NCBI GenBank assembly: GCA_019009955.1
Contig: CM032229.1
Span: forward strand, 148,829,001-148,893,000
Direction of reading: 5' to 3'
DNA length: 64,000 nt
Source: Riptortus pedestris
Lineage: Eukaryota > Arthropoda > Insecta > Hemiptera > Alydidae
Part shown: positions 12,500 through 23,840 of the stretch, in pieces
Layout: each line of letters begins with the position of its first letter
Numbering within the stretch: position 1 is the stretch's first letter
Position numbers and translations under genes: made by a program
Notes under the pieces: model-generated
The model's input: only the letters and a program-made list of their open reading frames with translations
Told to the model about the DNA's origin: nothing
The model's database searches: none

Positions 12500-13552
12500 A
12501 TGGGGCCCATTGCAAAAAGAAATATCACACCTATGAACAACTGGGAATCATTTTTGACTGAGGGTAAAAAGGAGTTTGAATTACTTTATGAAACGCCGAG
12601 TGTCAGCGAATATGGAAAAGAAGATTTCGATCTGAAGAAATTGCTTGGTAGGGGAGCCTTCGGTCGAGTATATCTTGCACATATGACCAAAAATGATACA
12701 TTTTACGCTATCAAAGTACTAGATAAGAAAAGGATTGCAAAACCGAGAGAGATAAAACATGCTAAAAACGAAAAGCGGATTCTTCAGTCACTCAATCATC
12801 CGTTCACAGTTTACTTGGAGTATTTCTTCCAAGATAATAGTTACTTGTACTTGGCCCTTCCGTTTGTAGCAGGTGGAGAAATGTATGTCCTTCTTAAGAG
12901 AATGAGAAGTTTTGATGAGCCACTGACTCGCTTCTACTCTGCACAAGTCCTCATGGCCTTCGAGTATCTTCACTATTGCGATATGATATTTAGAGATCTC
13001 AAGCCCGAGAACTTGTTGGTCGACGAGCGAGGATATGTAAAGGTAACTGACTTTGGCTTCTGTAAAATCGTGAAAGGAAGGACTTACACCATGTGCGGTA
13101 CACCAGAGTATATTGCACCAGAAATCATCCTCAGCAAAGGTTATGGTAAATCAGTTGATTGGTGGGCATTTGGTGTCCTTCTCTACGAGCTGGCTGTTGG
13201 CACACCTCCGTTTACGGCAAAAGATCCAATGAAGATATACGAAAAAGCCGTCGCATGCAGGTATAAACGCCCGGGGCATTTTTCAGAGGATCTCGACGAT
13301 CTTGTCAACAATTTGCTTCAAACAGACCTCAGCAAAAGATATGGTAATCTCAGAAATGGGATTGACGATATCAAAAATCATAAATGGTTCAAAAATATTA
13401 ACTGGTTTGCTCTGTTCAATGGAAATGCTGAGCCTCCGTATCAACCAAAGATTAGAAGTCCAGATGATACCTCAAATTTTGAATCCTATAAAGATGCTCC
13501 ATTGCAGTCGTCTACGATAAATAAATATGGTTCCCTTTTTGATGGCTTTTAA
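12500..13552 (+). CDS. cAMP-dependent protein kinase catalytic subunit-like protein, intronless (probable retrogene)
   Basis: Uninterrupted 350-codon ORF from ATG to TAA, about the length of PKA-C (about 350 aa). It aligns by eye end to end: A-helix region, glycine loop GRGAFGRV (about 51-58), YAIK lysine, C-helix Glu in KNEKRIL, GGEM, catalytic loop FRDLKPENLL, DFG, activation loop RTYTMCGTPEY with the PDK1-site Thr, APE, and a C-tail ending in the F-x-x-F motif (FDGF). All catalytic residues are present, so it is probably an active Ser/Thr kinase of the AGC group. Odd points: the hinge Glu before the V-x-GGEM stretch is Pro, Tyr before the catalytic RD is Phe, and the N-terminus is MGP, where Pro should block N-myristoylation although MG is kept. 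No intron interrupts the ORF, which suggests origin by retrocopying. No poly-A tail or target duplication is clear. The start is the first ATG in frame and restores the family's usual N-terminal length. Confidence 0.93.
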   Translation: MGPIAKRNITPMNNWESFLTEGKKEFELLYETPSVSEYGKEDFDLKKLLGRGAFGRVYLAHMTKNDTFYAIKVLDKKRIAKPREIKHAKNEKRILQSLNHPFTVYLEYFFQDNSYLYLALPFVAGGEMYVLLKRMRSFDEPLTRFYSAQVLMAFEYLHYCDMIFRDLKPENLLVDERGYVKVTDFGFCKIVKGRTYTMCGTPEYIAPEIILSKGYGKSVDWWAFGVLLYELAVGTPPFTAKDPMKIYEKAVACRYKRPGHFSEDLDDLVNNLLQTDLSKRYGNLRNGIDDIKNHKWFKNINWFALFNGNAEPPYQPKIRSPDDTSNFESYKDAPLQSSTINKYGSLFDGF

Positions 13553-13587
13553 GACGTAAGAACTTCATGTTCAATATTTTGACAAAG

Positions 13588-13593
13588 AATAAA
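13588..13593 (+). terminator. Poly(A) signal of the kinase gene
   Basis: Canonical AATAAA lies about 36 bases after the TAA stop of the PKA-like ORF, in AT-rich DNA. The spacing fits a short 3' UTR. In such AT-rich DNA the hexamer may also occur by chance. Confidence 0.45.
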
Positions 13594-13735
13594 ATGGGAA
13601 GAACAATGTTTATTGCATATTTATTATATAATTCTAATTTAAAATTAGCTTCGGTCATATGTTTGCTATTGACTACAAAAACATCATAGAATAAAAATAA
13701 GTAATTCTTTAATGAACTAAAAGTCACGTTAATCG

Positions 13736-13881
13736 CCACCTAGAGTGGTGAGTTCGATTCCTGCCTTGGAAAAGGAATTTATTTAGTGACGGAATTCATT
13801 AAATAAAATCCTTAGTCCCACCCTGACTAGAAAAGGGTGGTAACCAGTAGATAACCCGTCTAGCTAACCTTAGTTGAAAAA
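13736..13881 (+). mobile_element. tRNA-derived SINE, 5' truncated
   Basis: CCACCTAGAGTGGTGAGTTC to AGCTAACCTTAGTTGAAAAA, then directly family A. Confidence 0.78.
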
Positions 13882-14432
13882 GTCCGTCACGCAGGGGCTG
13901 CGTAAACTAAGCAGATTTCCCACGTGAAGTTTTACAATAGAGAAATCTGCCTAATAACAACTGTAATAGAAAGGAACCTCTAAACCTAAAACATTATTTA
14001 GGGCGTAATAACCCAGTAGTTTCTAGCCCCGAAACACAGTTAACCTAACCTCTAAACCTATTCACGAGGGACGGATAGTTATGGAAAAGGCCGCCAGAGC
14101 TCTCGGCGGAAAGTCCGAACATAGCCTACTGGTACCACACGCAGAATACAAATGCAAATATCTCGGTTAATATTCAAGATACAGAATAAATGTATAGAAC
14201 ATTATTTATAGTAAATTTAATTTGCAATAAGATTGATTCTGTACAATTTTTTCGATGCGACGAATAGTAACGGAGATATTTCGAATTTTCGGAAATCCTC
14301 CCCTCTAAACCCCCCCTCCCCGTGGTCCGATTTCAGCCGTTAACGAACTTGATCTTTCTTTTGACATAAAACGACTAAATATCGAGTTTGGTAACGATCA
14401 AACAAAAATTGCGACCGCTAGAGCGGTAACAG

Positions 14433-14470
<38 letters not shown>

Positions 14471-14597
14471 TTTTGAACGGACCTCATTTTCGTCATCTAC
14501 TAGGTAGGATCGATGGACATTTGAAGAAAAATTTCGAAAATTCCGTCATGAGTACAACCTCAATAGCTGATTTCCCTTAAGGGAAATCTGCTAAAAA
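13882..14597 (-). mobile_element. Family A repeat, both ends present
   Basis: Minus-strand copy of the repeat at 801-2768. It begins on the plus strand with GTCCGTCACGCAG and ends with GGGAAATCTGCTAAAAAG. It abuts a truncated SINE on its left. A short (AT)n tract lies at 14437-14467. Non-coding. Confidence 0.82.
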
Positions 14598-14726
14598 GTG
14601 GACGTTAATATATAATTTAAATTTTATAGTCATGTTACGACCATAACCTTATTAGCTGCTTTCTCTTTAGCAAAATATGTTAAAATTTAGTTATATAAAA
14701 AAAAGACTTGTGAGGTTCTAGTCTAA

Positions 14727-15590
14727 TAGGGACGGGTTATCCACAGGTTACCGCCTTTTTCTAGCCAGGGTTGGACTAAATTCCAATTACCCATATGAGT
14801 ATTGAACTCATGACTCTGCTTTCACCAAGTGAGATTAAGACCAATGTTTTAACTCAAATCGCTATCATTGTTATTATAACTATTTACTGTGTATAGTTAT
14901 GAGTGTTATGTACCATAATCACGAATTCCATTCTCATCCATTCCTTTTCTGTAGACAATAATGAAATAGTTTGGTTAGACTCAGTTACTTAAAAATAAAA
15001 AAAAGTTACTAATTCAACGACTACATTGTCTTTACCACTAATTGGGTATAAACTGTTTACCATACTTTTTTAACTGGGATGGGCCAACGATTTTATTAGT
15101 AGCATTTTGTAAGAGTTTGAATAACGTTTTTAGTATGGGCTTACGTTAGCCATGATGTAAAACCAAAGCTTTTCTTCTGTATATTTAAATTAGAGATTCC
15201 TATACCCTTCATTTGGCATGTTTTCGAAAAGGTAATGAGAATTACCTTAATTTGCTTAATTAAAATACAATAAAATAATAGATTATTACTTATTAGTCCA
15301 CTTTTTCTACTATAGCTTATTGGGATGGGTTACATACAGTTAACCAGCATTTTCTAGCTAGGGCGGACTAAGGGTTTAATTTAATGAGTTAGTGACTAAA
15401 TAAATTCCTTTTGCCTCTGTGAGAATCAAACACAACTATAACGTCCACTTTTTGCTACTATGACTAATTGGGACGGGTTATCTGCAGGTTACCACCCATT
15501 TCAAACCAGGGTGGGACTAAGGATTTTCTTATTGAGTTCGCCAATAATAAAATTCCTAAAATTCCAACTCGCCACTCTAGGCAGTTAATA
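14727..15590 (-). mobile_element. Three reversed SINE copies (14727-14872, 15296-15432, 15443-15590)
   Basis: Each shows the reversed body (GGGACGGGTTATC-CAGGTTACC, CCAGGGTGGGACTAAGG, TGAGTTxGTCACTAAATAAATT). Between the first two (14880-15290) I see no gene or known repeat. Confidence 0.7.
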
Positions 15591-15599
15591 AGCATTAAA

Positions 15600-17160
15600 A
15601 TATATTTAGTAAAGCTGTTTTAGGAGATTTCCCTTTTGAGGTGGCTTATGATCAAATTTTTGGAAATTTACATTTACAGGACTGTAGGAGTTAGTTGATT
15701 GTAATTTTCCTTCGTAGAAAACCTGCGTACAATTTCTCATTCTGTTTACCACAACATATTTCCGTATTATGTTGAAAAAAAAGACGCAAGTAACCATATA
15801 TAACATAACACCTTCAATTTTCAAGTTATAATAATGGTATCTCATGTCATGCACCCTGTTACTTCCGTAGCAGGCCTCCGTTTGTGAAGAGCATCAACCC
15901 AGATGAAGGCCTGGAAAACTGGGAAACTGTTGAGTATTATTTCAATTTTATTTATTTATAATGCTAATGTTTTTATTTTTTTTTTATTTTTATGCTTATT
16001 GACTTACTTCTCGGACGGACGATTGGCCTGTGGCATTCCACCAGATAGAAATGACTGCGAATTGGGAGATATAACGTATTATTTATTAAGTATTCAATGT
16101 ACATATCTTTGTTTCTAGTCCACATTTTATTGGTCATTAAATCCTGAATATTAATTAAACGGCTTCTTTGAATTTTATTGTTTGAAGGGTAAATTGTGTT
16201 AGTATTTCACTTCTTAATTCATTTTCAGTTTCGCTAGTCTATTTTTGAAGCAACGTTTTTTTCTAGTTGAGTTTTGCATAACGGGATAGGTCTGTCATCT
16301 TTTTTCAGCTGCCTTATTATTCTCTAGTCGCTGCCATGTTTTATTATATATTTTCTTGAATTGTCAACCAACTCATTCAATGTTCCAATTTGAAGCATTG
16401 GAAACGAAAACCAGTTATTGAGTATATCAGTTTCAGCCTGGCCCCTTGTGAGTATATTGCGGAAAACACAAGTGTTGTGCTGGTACGTTCTGATCGTGCG
16501 CCGTATCTCATGCATCAGGTATTGAAAAAATCGTTTTTTTCTTCTTTTTTTACAATTTTTATTTGTTTGTTTTTTACTGATTTTCGCAACTAATCTGAAT
16601 GGTTGGACAATTTCAGCTAGAGAAACAGATTTTTAAGAGCTAAAAAAAACTTAAAATGAGTATGAATTATACTTTTTAATAATGATGATTCCTTACTTGG
16701 TTCCTTTTTAGAGCTAACTCTTGTACCACTCGATTATTATTCGCTTTATATGAATACTTATTGTTTTTGAGGGGGGAAGGAGTAATGCTTGGGGTTTGCT
16801 GAAAGTCGTGGGGGTTAATACACGCATGGGCTTAGCAAATAATTTGGTAGAAATATCAGATTAATCGAGTAAGTCCGGATGTAGCAGGATGACTAAGAGC
16901 AGTTAGTTGATGTGGATGTAAATTGAAATAAATCTTTCAAGTAGGAGCTGCTTCATCAAAAAGATGATTTCAATCTTTCTACCCCCCTCTTTTTTTCTTT
17001 GTAAGTCCTACGTAAAAATAATCGGAGCATTTAAGGAAGTATGTTGGATGAAGTATTGAGTGATGTGAAAATGTCACAAGTCAGTGAGGAAGTTTAATCG
17101 GTATAATAAGAGCATGTCTGTTTGTATTTGAATAGTAACAAAACGTATAGAATAACTATA
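15600..17160. other. No confirmed gene; three coding-looking islands
   Basis: Short stretches at 15868-15930, 16005-16070 and 16400-16512 have more even base use and open frames (PPFVKSINPDEGLENW; GRLACGIPPDRNDCELGD; APCEYIAENTSVVLVRSDRA). I do not recognise them as a family and cannot join them with confidence. Confidence 0.35.
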
Positions 17161-17162
17161 AA

Positions 17163-18315
17163 CACTGATAAACAAAAAAACAACTTCCGGCGGATATCTT
17201 GGTATCCAACACTTGTTTTAAGACCACTCGGATACGCTAATTAAAAATATGCAAACCGTTTGTCTCTATAACCCACCGTTTTTGAGATATCGGGCATTAA
17301 CCATTTATATATGTTTAACATTGTATCATGGCAAACAACTCGCAGACAAGTTACAGTAGAGCACATATTACTGAGCACTAGTTAACATAAACTATATAGC
17401 ATCATCTAGTTTAAGGTACAATACACATATAAAATACATAGGTATAACATACAATTTCTTAATTAAAGTTAGTTTGGTTTGAATTTCTTAGCTGTAGACT
17501 TTGCGCTGAAGCATCCAGGAGTAGTCAGCCAACATTGCTCCACTCCATCGACCCTGATAGCGTGACTCCATCACTGAGATGTCCTGAAGGAAACGTTCAC
17601 CGTGTTCATCACTGACAGAACCTAGGTTCTAGGGAAACAATCGAGATGTGAGTCGAGGAGATGAATCTTGAGGGACACGTTGCAACCCATCAAGCCAAGT
17701 AAATATTGTTCAGAAGAGCATTAGTGCACTACTGCACACTATTTACATAGTCAGGAGATTAATAATTTACAATGAAATTGACTACAACAGACTTGAATGC
17801 CAACCAAGCATCTTTTTCAGTTTTGCTGAGTAAGTTTTCGAAGTGACTGTCTGCAATGATCTTCCTTATTTGTGGACCTATGCAAACCTTCTTTCGTTCG
17901 CATAACGCAACTCTCGAAACTTGTTGGATAAGTATTGAAAAGCATCTGAGTTGTTGTCTAGAGCCTTCACGAAGTTCTTCTTCCCAGCATTGTGGAGCCG
18001 CACTTTTCAAAATAATCAAAATCAAAAGTTTGTTAGAGAGTTTGAGAAAAGATTTTTTATTATAAGCTAATGTTTGTTACATGTCATATCTTAATAGATT
18101 AAAATGACAACGCTCCCGCCTTCCTAGCAGAATTAGAACAGGTTCTACACCGATTTAAAGAAAGCCCATAAGGCGTTATTGGGAAAATTCGGCGTTGCAT
18201 TAAAAAAAAAAAAAACCTTACGTGATAGAGCAAAACAGTTTTCAGCAATCTGCATGAAAAACTGCATTTGAAAAAATAAGCATCTTGCCAGATATCTATG
18301 GCTTGTTTATCAGTG
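17163..18315 (-). mobile_element. TIR element with decayed ORF of an uncharacterised arthropod family (copy 1)
   Basis: Bounded by inverted 13-base ends CACTGATAAACAA and TTGTTTATCAGTG. On the minus strand it encodes CIGPQIRKII, a helix-rich stretch (18025-17759), then after a frame break SVSDEHGERFLQDISVMESR and YQGRWSGAMLADYSWML. This is the GERFHQDI...YQGRW...DYCW signature of an uncharacterised protein family that recurs in arthropod genomes; its function is unknown to me. No clear target duplication. The ORF is broken by frameshifts, so this is a pseudogene. Confidence 0.75.
17505..18025 (-). pseudogene. GERFHQ/YQGRW-family ORF, frameshifted
   Basis: Minus-strand parts: 18025-17759 (RKKVCIGPQIRKIIADSHFE, then FENLLSKTEKDAWLAFKSVV) and about 17630-17505 (SDEHGERFLQDISVMESRYQ). 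They belong to one protein family in the correct order but are separated by frame breaks and a stop. Confidence 0.68.
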
Positions 18316-20160
18316 GATCATATGATTCTCCCTCGGTGCTTCATTGTACTCTTGATTTTATTTGCCATTGCGGTTACCTGGCTTTGGGGTCGGTTGAACT
18401 TCAATAGGTCCCACAGTGGCAACTTGAATAAAGATGCTGCAATCTTTAGTGTCTTAGGCCACCTCAAAAGGCATGCGTCAATATCGTGTTGACATGACCC
18501 TCCCGTCAATACAATGTTGCAAGTCTTGGTTATTCTTGTCTAATTGTGTTTGTCATTCAAAGAGTGATTAAAATGTACAATGAGCTGGGCTTGATAATTG
18601 CAATACCTCTTTCATGCAGCTTACAGCAGGGAAAAAATCGTTTTAAATTAGGATGACACTTAATAGCTGCAAACTTTCACAGCTCCGAACCCGATCTGGT
18701 CTTTAATCATGGACGCCCCTTTTAGTTGGTAACATGAAACTTAGCCTTTTGTAAACTTTTGTGGCAAATACATAATTATATAGTTGCCACTACGGATCGG
18801 CTTGTCCTATAGGAACTAGAGACCCCTTTACCTGACATGGTCCCTATGTTCGGCAATAGGAGGGCTAAAAATAAACCTAGACTCAAAGGTTCTTAGAAAC
18901 TGTGCTGGGAATACATTTTTTTTTCTGTTCTAGAGATGTTGTTCTCAATATTGTCTTCTCTATAGATGTCGCAGGAAAATGGACAAGCAAGGTATTAAAA
19001 GTACATTTATAACTTAAAACTAATCCTCATAACCCACTTTCACCCCAACAAAAAAGTGAGTATAAATTTGTTCTCATTAAATTTAAATGCAATTTTTATA
19101 TCATCATTAAATTATTCAAATTTAGTGATGATTAATTTGTTATTCAACTTGAATGAGCTATAAAGCTTTACTGGGAACTCGATTCATAAAGGTATCTTGG
19201 GAGGTTCATGCGACACCAGTTCAATTATATACTAGCTGAATCAACTTGTGCAGATGAAGCAATAACTGTTTATGAATTGGTTAATCAAGTGAAGTCGTGC
19301 CTCAAAACAATTTTGTCTAGAAAAATAACAATAAGGAGAAGAAAAATCACTTGGAGTTTATTTATGCTTTATTTTCAATCGTAAAAACAAATAAAACAGG
19401 AATTATATCCTAAGTTAAATTAACAAGTGGCTTACTAACAATAAAGTGCACATTTGTAAATTTCGTTCATTTTGATAATATTCGTTCCATTCAGGAGTCC
19501 CGGATCAATGCTTTATTTTTTTTAGCATAGTGAAGTATGAATATGCGGATAGTGAAATCTGAAAAATATAATAAAAAATCAACTTTATTCAAATAAGGAT
19601 AATTTAGTTTTCTACAGGTCATGACTCTTATCTAGCCTAGGTGGTTTGCAAATTTATTTAGCGAGTTCCATGTCTTATACAATTCTTATAAAAATATAAA
19701 TGAAAATATTTTTTTCTGTAATCGTTGAATAATGGTAACATTACTAAACTGAAATGAGTGAAGAAAGTGAAACATTTTGCAATAGAGTGAAGAAAGTGAA
19801 TTGCCTTCTTAATTAGTAATAAGTATAAATTAAAAAATAATTTGAAGTTGGAAATTAAATGTTTCTTAACATTGTAAGAATTTATTTTAACAAAATAAAT
19901 TGAAATGTGAATGAATTATTGGTGGAAATAATCAATATATTTTAAAATTTAAATATAATAATAATTACCTTCCTTGTTTATAACGTGCACTTGTTTGCAC
20001 TACTTCACAATCATCACTTGTTTTTTTATAGCTATGCTTATATTATAATGCTTTCAAAACCATGCTTATAACCTACCAACAACATACCATAATCTTCACA
20101 ACATCCTAATTTTGTTCATATTCTGGTTAGATCTGATCATGTATTACACGATTACAGAAA
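18316..20160. other. No gene seen
   Basis: The two strands around 18318-18509 carry overlapping short ORFs with no motif. From 19040 the sequence is very AT-rich. Confidence 0.5.
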
Positions 20161-20167
20161 AATTTAA

Positions 20168-20290
20168 TATTACACTCGTGACGAAAGTAGAATTTACAAC
20201 TCTCGTGAAATTACCACACTCGCTTCGCTCGTGTGGGTAAACGTTTCACTCGAGTTGTAAAATGATCTACTTTCATCTCTTGTATAATAA
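20168..20290. repeat. Large imperfect palindrome
   Basis: Two arms of about 55 bases around CGCTTCGCTCG: left TTACACTCGTGACGAAAGTA ... ACCACACTCG, right CGTGTGGGTAAA ... CTACTTTCATCTCTTGTA. A few mismatches and small gaps. It could form a long stem-loop. No ORF. Confidence 0.85.
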
Positions 20291-21938
20291 ATAACTATTT
20301 TTTGTACTGAAAGGAGTAAGATAGGGAGGTTGGAATTGACACCTCCTACACTTCGTAGAACGAGTATCAGGGCGCCCGCCAATGGTGTGATGCTAATCCT
20401 GGTCTAACTAGGAGTGGTCGAAGTTTATTCTGGGCTAGTCCCAAAACTTGATAAAAGCGGAGAGTTTAGCTTGAGAAATCACTTTATCTTTATTAATAAC
20501 AAAAAAAAGGAACGAGCAAAACAGTGGAGGTAGGCAATGAAGAGTATGATAGAACAACAATTGAGCATTGCAGTAAACCCTAGTCAACTAATGATAATTG
20601 TATGCGAACTGTTGAATTTGCTGTGCTTAAGCTTGTCTTGGCAACTGCGTTCTCTAGGAAAAGGCAACACAATTGTGTATGGCTAAGGTCGGATGGTCAA
20701 ACCCGGAACCAACTAGACCATTGTGAACGCCAAACTTTCATACCATGTTTGTGATGCACGAAGCTACCGAGGTGCACACACTGGGCACATTAAGCAATGC
20801 ACCGAATGGCAATAACCCCTTTTACTCATTGTAAATTTACAGAAATTTAATTTCTTGGAAAGACTGCCATGGATTTCACCCGGGATCATCAGCTACAGAC
20901 AATCTTTTCTCTATTGCAGAAACAAAACTTATACAAACTTATATGGTGATCTTTATAAACTTTTCATTGACTTCGTCTATCGTATAACTGTGTACGCTGA
21001 ATAGAATTGCAGTAGGCATTTCAATCATTTAGTATACCTATCAAGCTAATAATATTGACGACAGTGGCTGGAAGGGCCATTTTTGTGAGATCAAAAGTGA
21101 AGTTTGTATCAATAATGGATTTAAATTGACCTCACCCTTTAAGTGACATCCTGGCAAAGTTAAACCCAGGTGGGTGCATTTAGAATATGTTCAGACAGGA
21201 CGTGGCGCATGCCGACGATGTGCTTACCGTGGGTAGAAATATCGCTGGTTAGGCTTGTGGCTTGGTTTGCGCGGACAACAAAATATATAGAACACAAAAT
21301 AAGTTAACACTTATGTACCTGGGGTGATAGTTACGAAGACCAAGGGTGTAGAAACTGATATAAAAATTTTAATTGTTGCACGGAGCTTACGGTTGCGAGA
21401 CCTCCAAAAAGCTCCCGTCTTTGAGTTGTTCCTCCAAGAAGACAAAGACTAACCAATTTCAGTGAACGTGGACACCTTGCAAGAAATACTGGAAAGCCCT
21501 CTTGGTGTGTGAAAAGGACCGAGGAATGATATTTGGTGGTTTGAGAGACCAGCACGGCTGGTTGACCAGGAGTAACTCAGATGTTGTACTGTGATTAGAC
21601 ATATATTATATGTGATAAGAAGTGTAGATTTCCTCTGGCTAAGTCACTTCAAGAAGACAGATGTCAACAAGCTACCCAGAAAAGTGTTGTATAGTTCACC
21701 AGGTGCCAGACCATAGGAAATGCCTCAGACAAGCAACGTAGTGCGTTACATGACTGCGGCATAAATCATTGGCTATTTTTTCAAGCCAATGATGATATTG
21801 AAGACTGCAAACCAAATAAATAATTTAATGTCTATTTTAGATGTAAGTAAAGTGGAAAACTATAAAGAAACTCTCTTTAAACAGGCTTTGGCTAATTTAG
21901 GTAAGCTTTCCAGAGATACCAATCTGTATGTATATAAT
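20291..21938. other. No gene seen
   Basis: Moderate base composition and many short broken frames. It may hold an old, unrecognised mobile element, but nothing is assignable by eye. Confidence 0.45.
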
Positions 21939-22516
21939 TCTACTGTACGTGTGTATGTCACTGAACTCCTCCTAAACGGCTGGACCGATTTGAATGAATT
22001 TTTTTGTACGCGTTTGGGTGATGCCCTGGATGGTTTAGATTTACAAATCAGCCAGCCAGATGGAGTAGGAGTTTCCAATTGGTTTTTCGGCAAATATGCT
22101 CGGAATAAAAGTTGTTTATTTTTTTATTTAGAGTAACTTTTGTTATATTCACTTTTGTCGTATAACAAAGTATAAACGAGAATACACTAAAAAATTAAAG
22201 TGGGACCCAACAATTTTATTGGGCACCAACGATTGAACCGAACTTAACAAAACTCGGTATTAGAATTAGCATTAATTCTTCCACCACTATAATGTTAGAT
22301 TTTTTAGGTTCGCAAGGGAGTGGGGGTTATAAGGGAGGCCTGAATAAAAAATTTGCGATATTTCATTTTGTAATTGTTTTTTGGCAAACGTGCACATAAC
22401 AAAAGTTGTTTTTTTGTGTTATTAAAAGGATCTTTTGTTTTAAACATAATATTATTAAATTTAAAATCCTAATCGCTTGAAATATCATGCAGGACAACGT
22501 CTGTGGGGTCCTCTAG
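21939..22516 (+). mobile_element. Helitron-type repeat (second family)
   Basis: Starts TCTACTGTACGTGTGTATG, includes CTAAACGGCTGGACCG and internal blocks repeated twice (CACATAACAAAAGTTG), and ends CAACGTCTGTGGGGTCCTCTAG. Non-coding. Confidence 0.68.
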
Positions 22517-23005
22517 TTATTTAGATTATTTACTGAGTCGAGTATGAAAAAATGGCTAGAAAAATCATAGTATATATATATATGTATAAAATTTCACTTT
22601 TGTGTTGATTGATTGCCTATATAAACAAAGGTTAACCTTAAAGAAGTTTAAGGCGAATGAATAGCCTGAGGGACGACTGTGGCGGAGTTTGGGGATTTTG
22701 CATATAACAGCTAAGAACTTGCTCCTTGTTGCTTTTAATAATGTATAGTTACAAAAATGTCTAATGGTTTCAATTGGTTTGCCGAATGCCTTAACTCACG
22801 CCTTCTCAGTTTTGTTTTTCTTCTTTAAATTTTTGAATTTCTTAAAGTAAGCTTAAAAAACTTCAAAGTACAAGATATCAAAAATTATTCTGAAATTTCG
22901 GAATATTATGTAAAGATACAGAATCAGTAAATAATTCAAACAAGATATAGAAATACAAAAAGCAAACCACTTGGTTTGTTAGATAGAGTCTTGACATTTA
23001 CTCAC

Positions 23006-23161
23006 CGATTTGAAGGTTTCTGTGTTCAGTTGAAATACTCCAAATGCCGTCAGCCTTAGAGGAACATTTGATCTGGTTAGTATTATTCTTAGGTATATAT
23101 TCACTTCTTTAGATAAAGTCTGCATATGGCTACCCAAGACTGCAGAAGGGAGTTCTTCGCC
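23006..23161 (-). CDS. Odorant receptor exon 7 (to codon 387)
   Basis: Acceptor TATTCAG, donor GTGAGT, 52 codons in phase 0. It encodes [14 protein letters not shown] and then [20 protein letters not shown], the conserved TM7 region. Odorant receptors normally have one more short exon. A phase-compatible candidate of 12 codons plus stop exists at 22676-22638 (SSLRLFIRLKLL), but it lacks the usual SYS-type motif, so I leave it unassigned. Confidence 0.86.
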
Positions 23162-23757
23162 CTGAATAGAAAATTTTCATAAATTACGCTACGCAGAGTT
23201 CTCCTGAAGAAAGTACATTAAAACCAGTTTTCAAATTGAACTTCTTCACAAAATATTGAAGCATACATAGGGAAACAGGTCTACGGGATTCTTATTTACG
23301 AAAACCCATCTTCGGGTACATAAATTTGGGAGTACGTAATTTCTCAGTTGTTAGACCTAGAGAACAAACCTTATTTGTTAAAAAGAAATATTTTTAAATG
23401 TTATAGCACCTTAATAAAAATACAGAATGGAGGTCAAATTAGTTTATTAAATTCAATCAGCTGTAAGAAAATATATTCAAATAAGGTGAATTAAGTGGAT
23501 TACATTTGAGTTCTAAAGCACGAATGATTTTATATAAAATTCAGGAGAAGTAACGTAATATTACTTTCAATGGTAGTTAATTATCTAAACAAATGTCATA
23601 AATATAATCATATTCCATTTCAGATGATAAATAAAATTGCGGCCTAATTTCGACTTTGGCTAGGGGAAATCAGCCCTTGTGCTTATACTCCTGACACCTT
23701 GGAAATGTGTATTCAAATTTCCATCTGTTCATCAAAGTTCGCAAAAATGGCCTTTGT

Positions 23758-23840
<83 letters not shown>

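Noticed and set aside
22638..22676. Candidate last exon of the odorant receptor (12 codons and a stop)
   Set aside because: Phase and acceptor fit, but the expected SYS-type motif is missing and such short matches are likely by chance.
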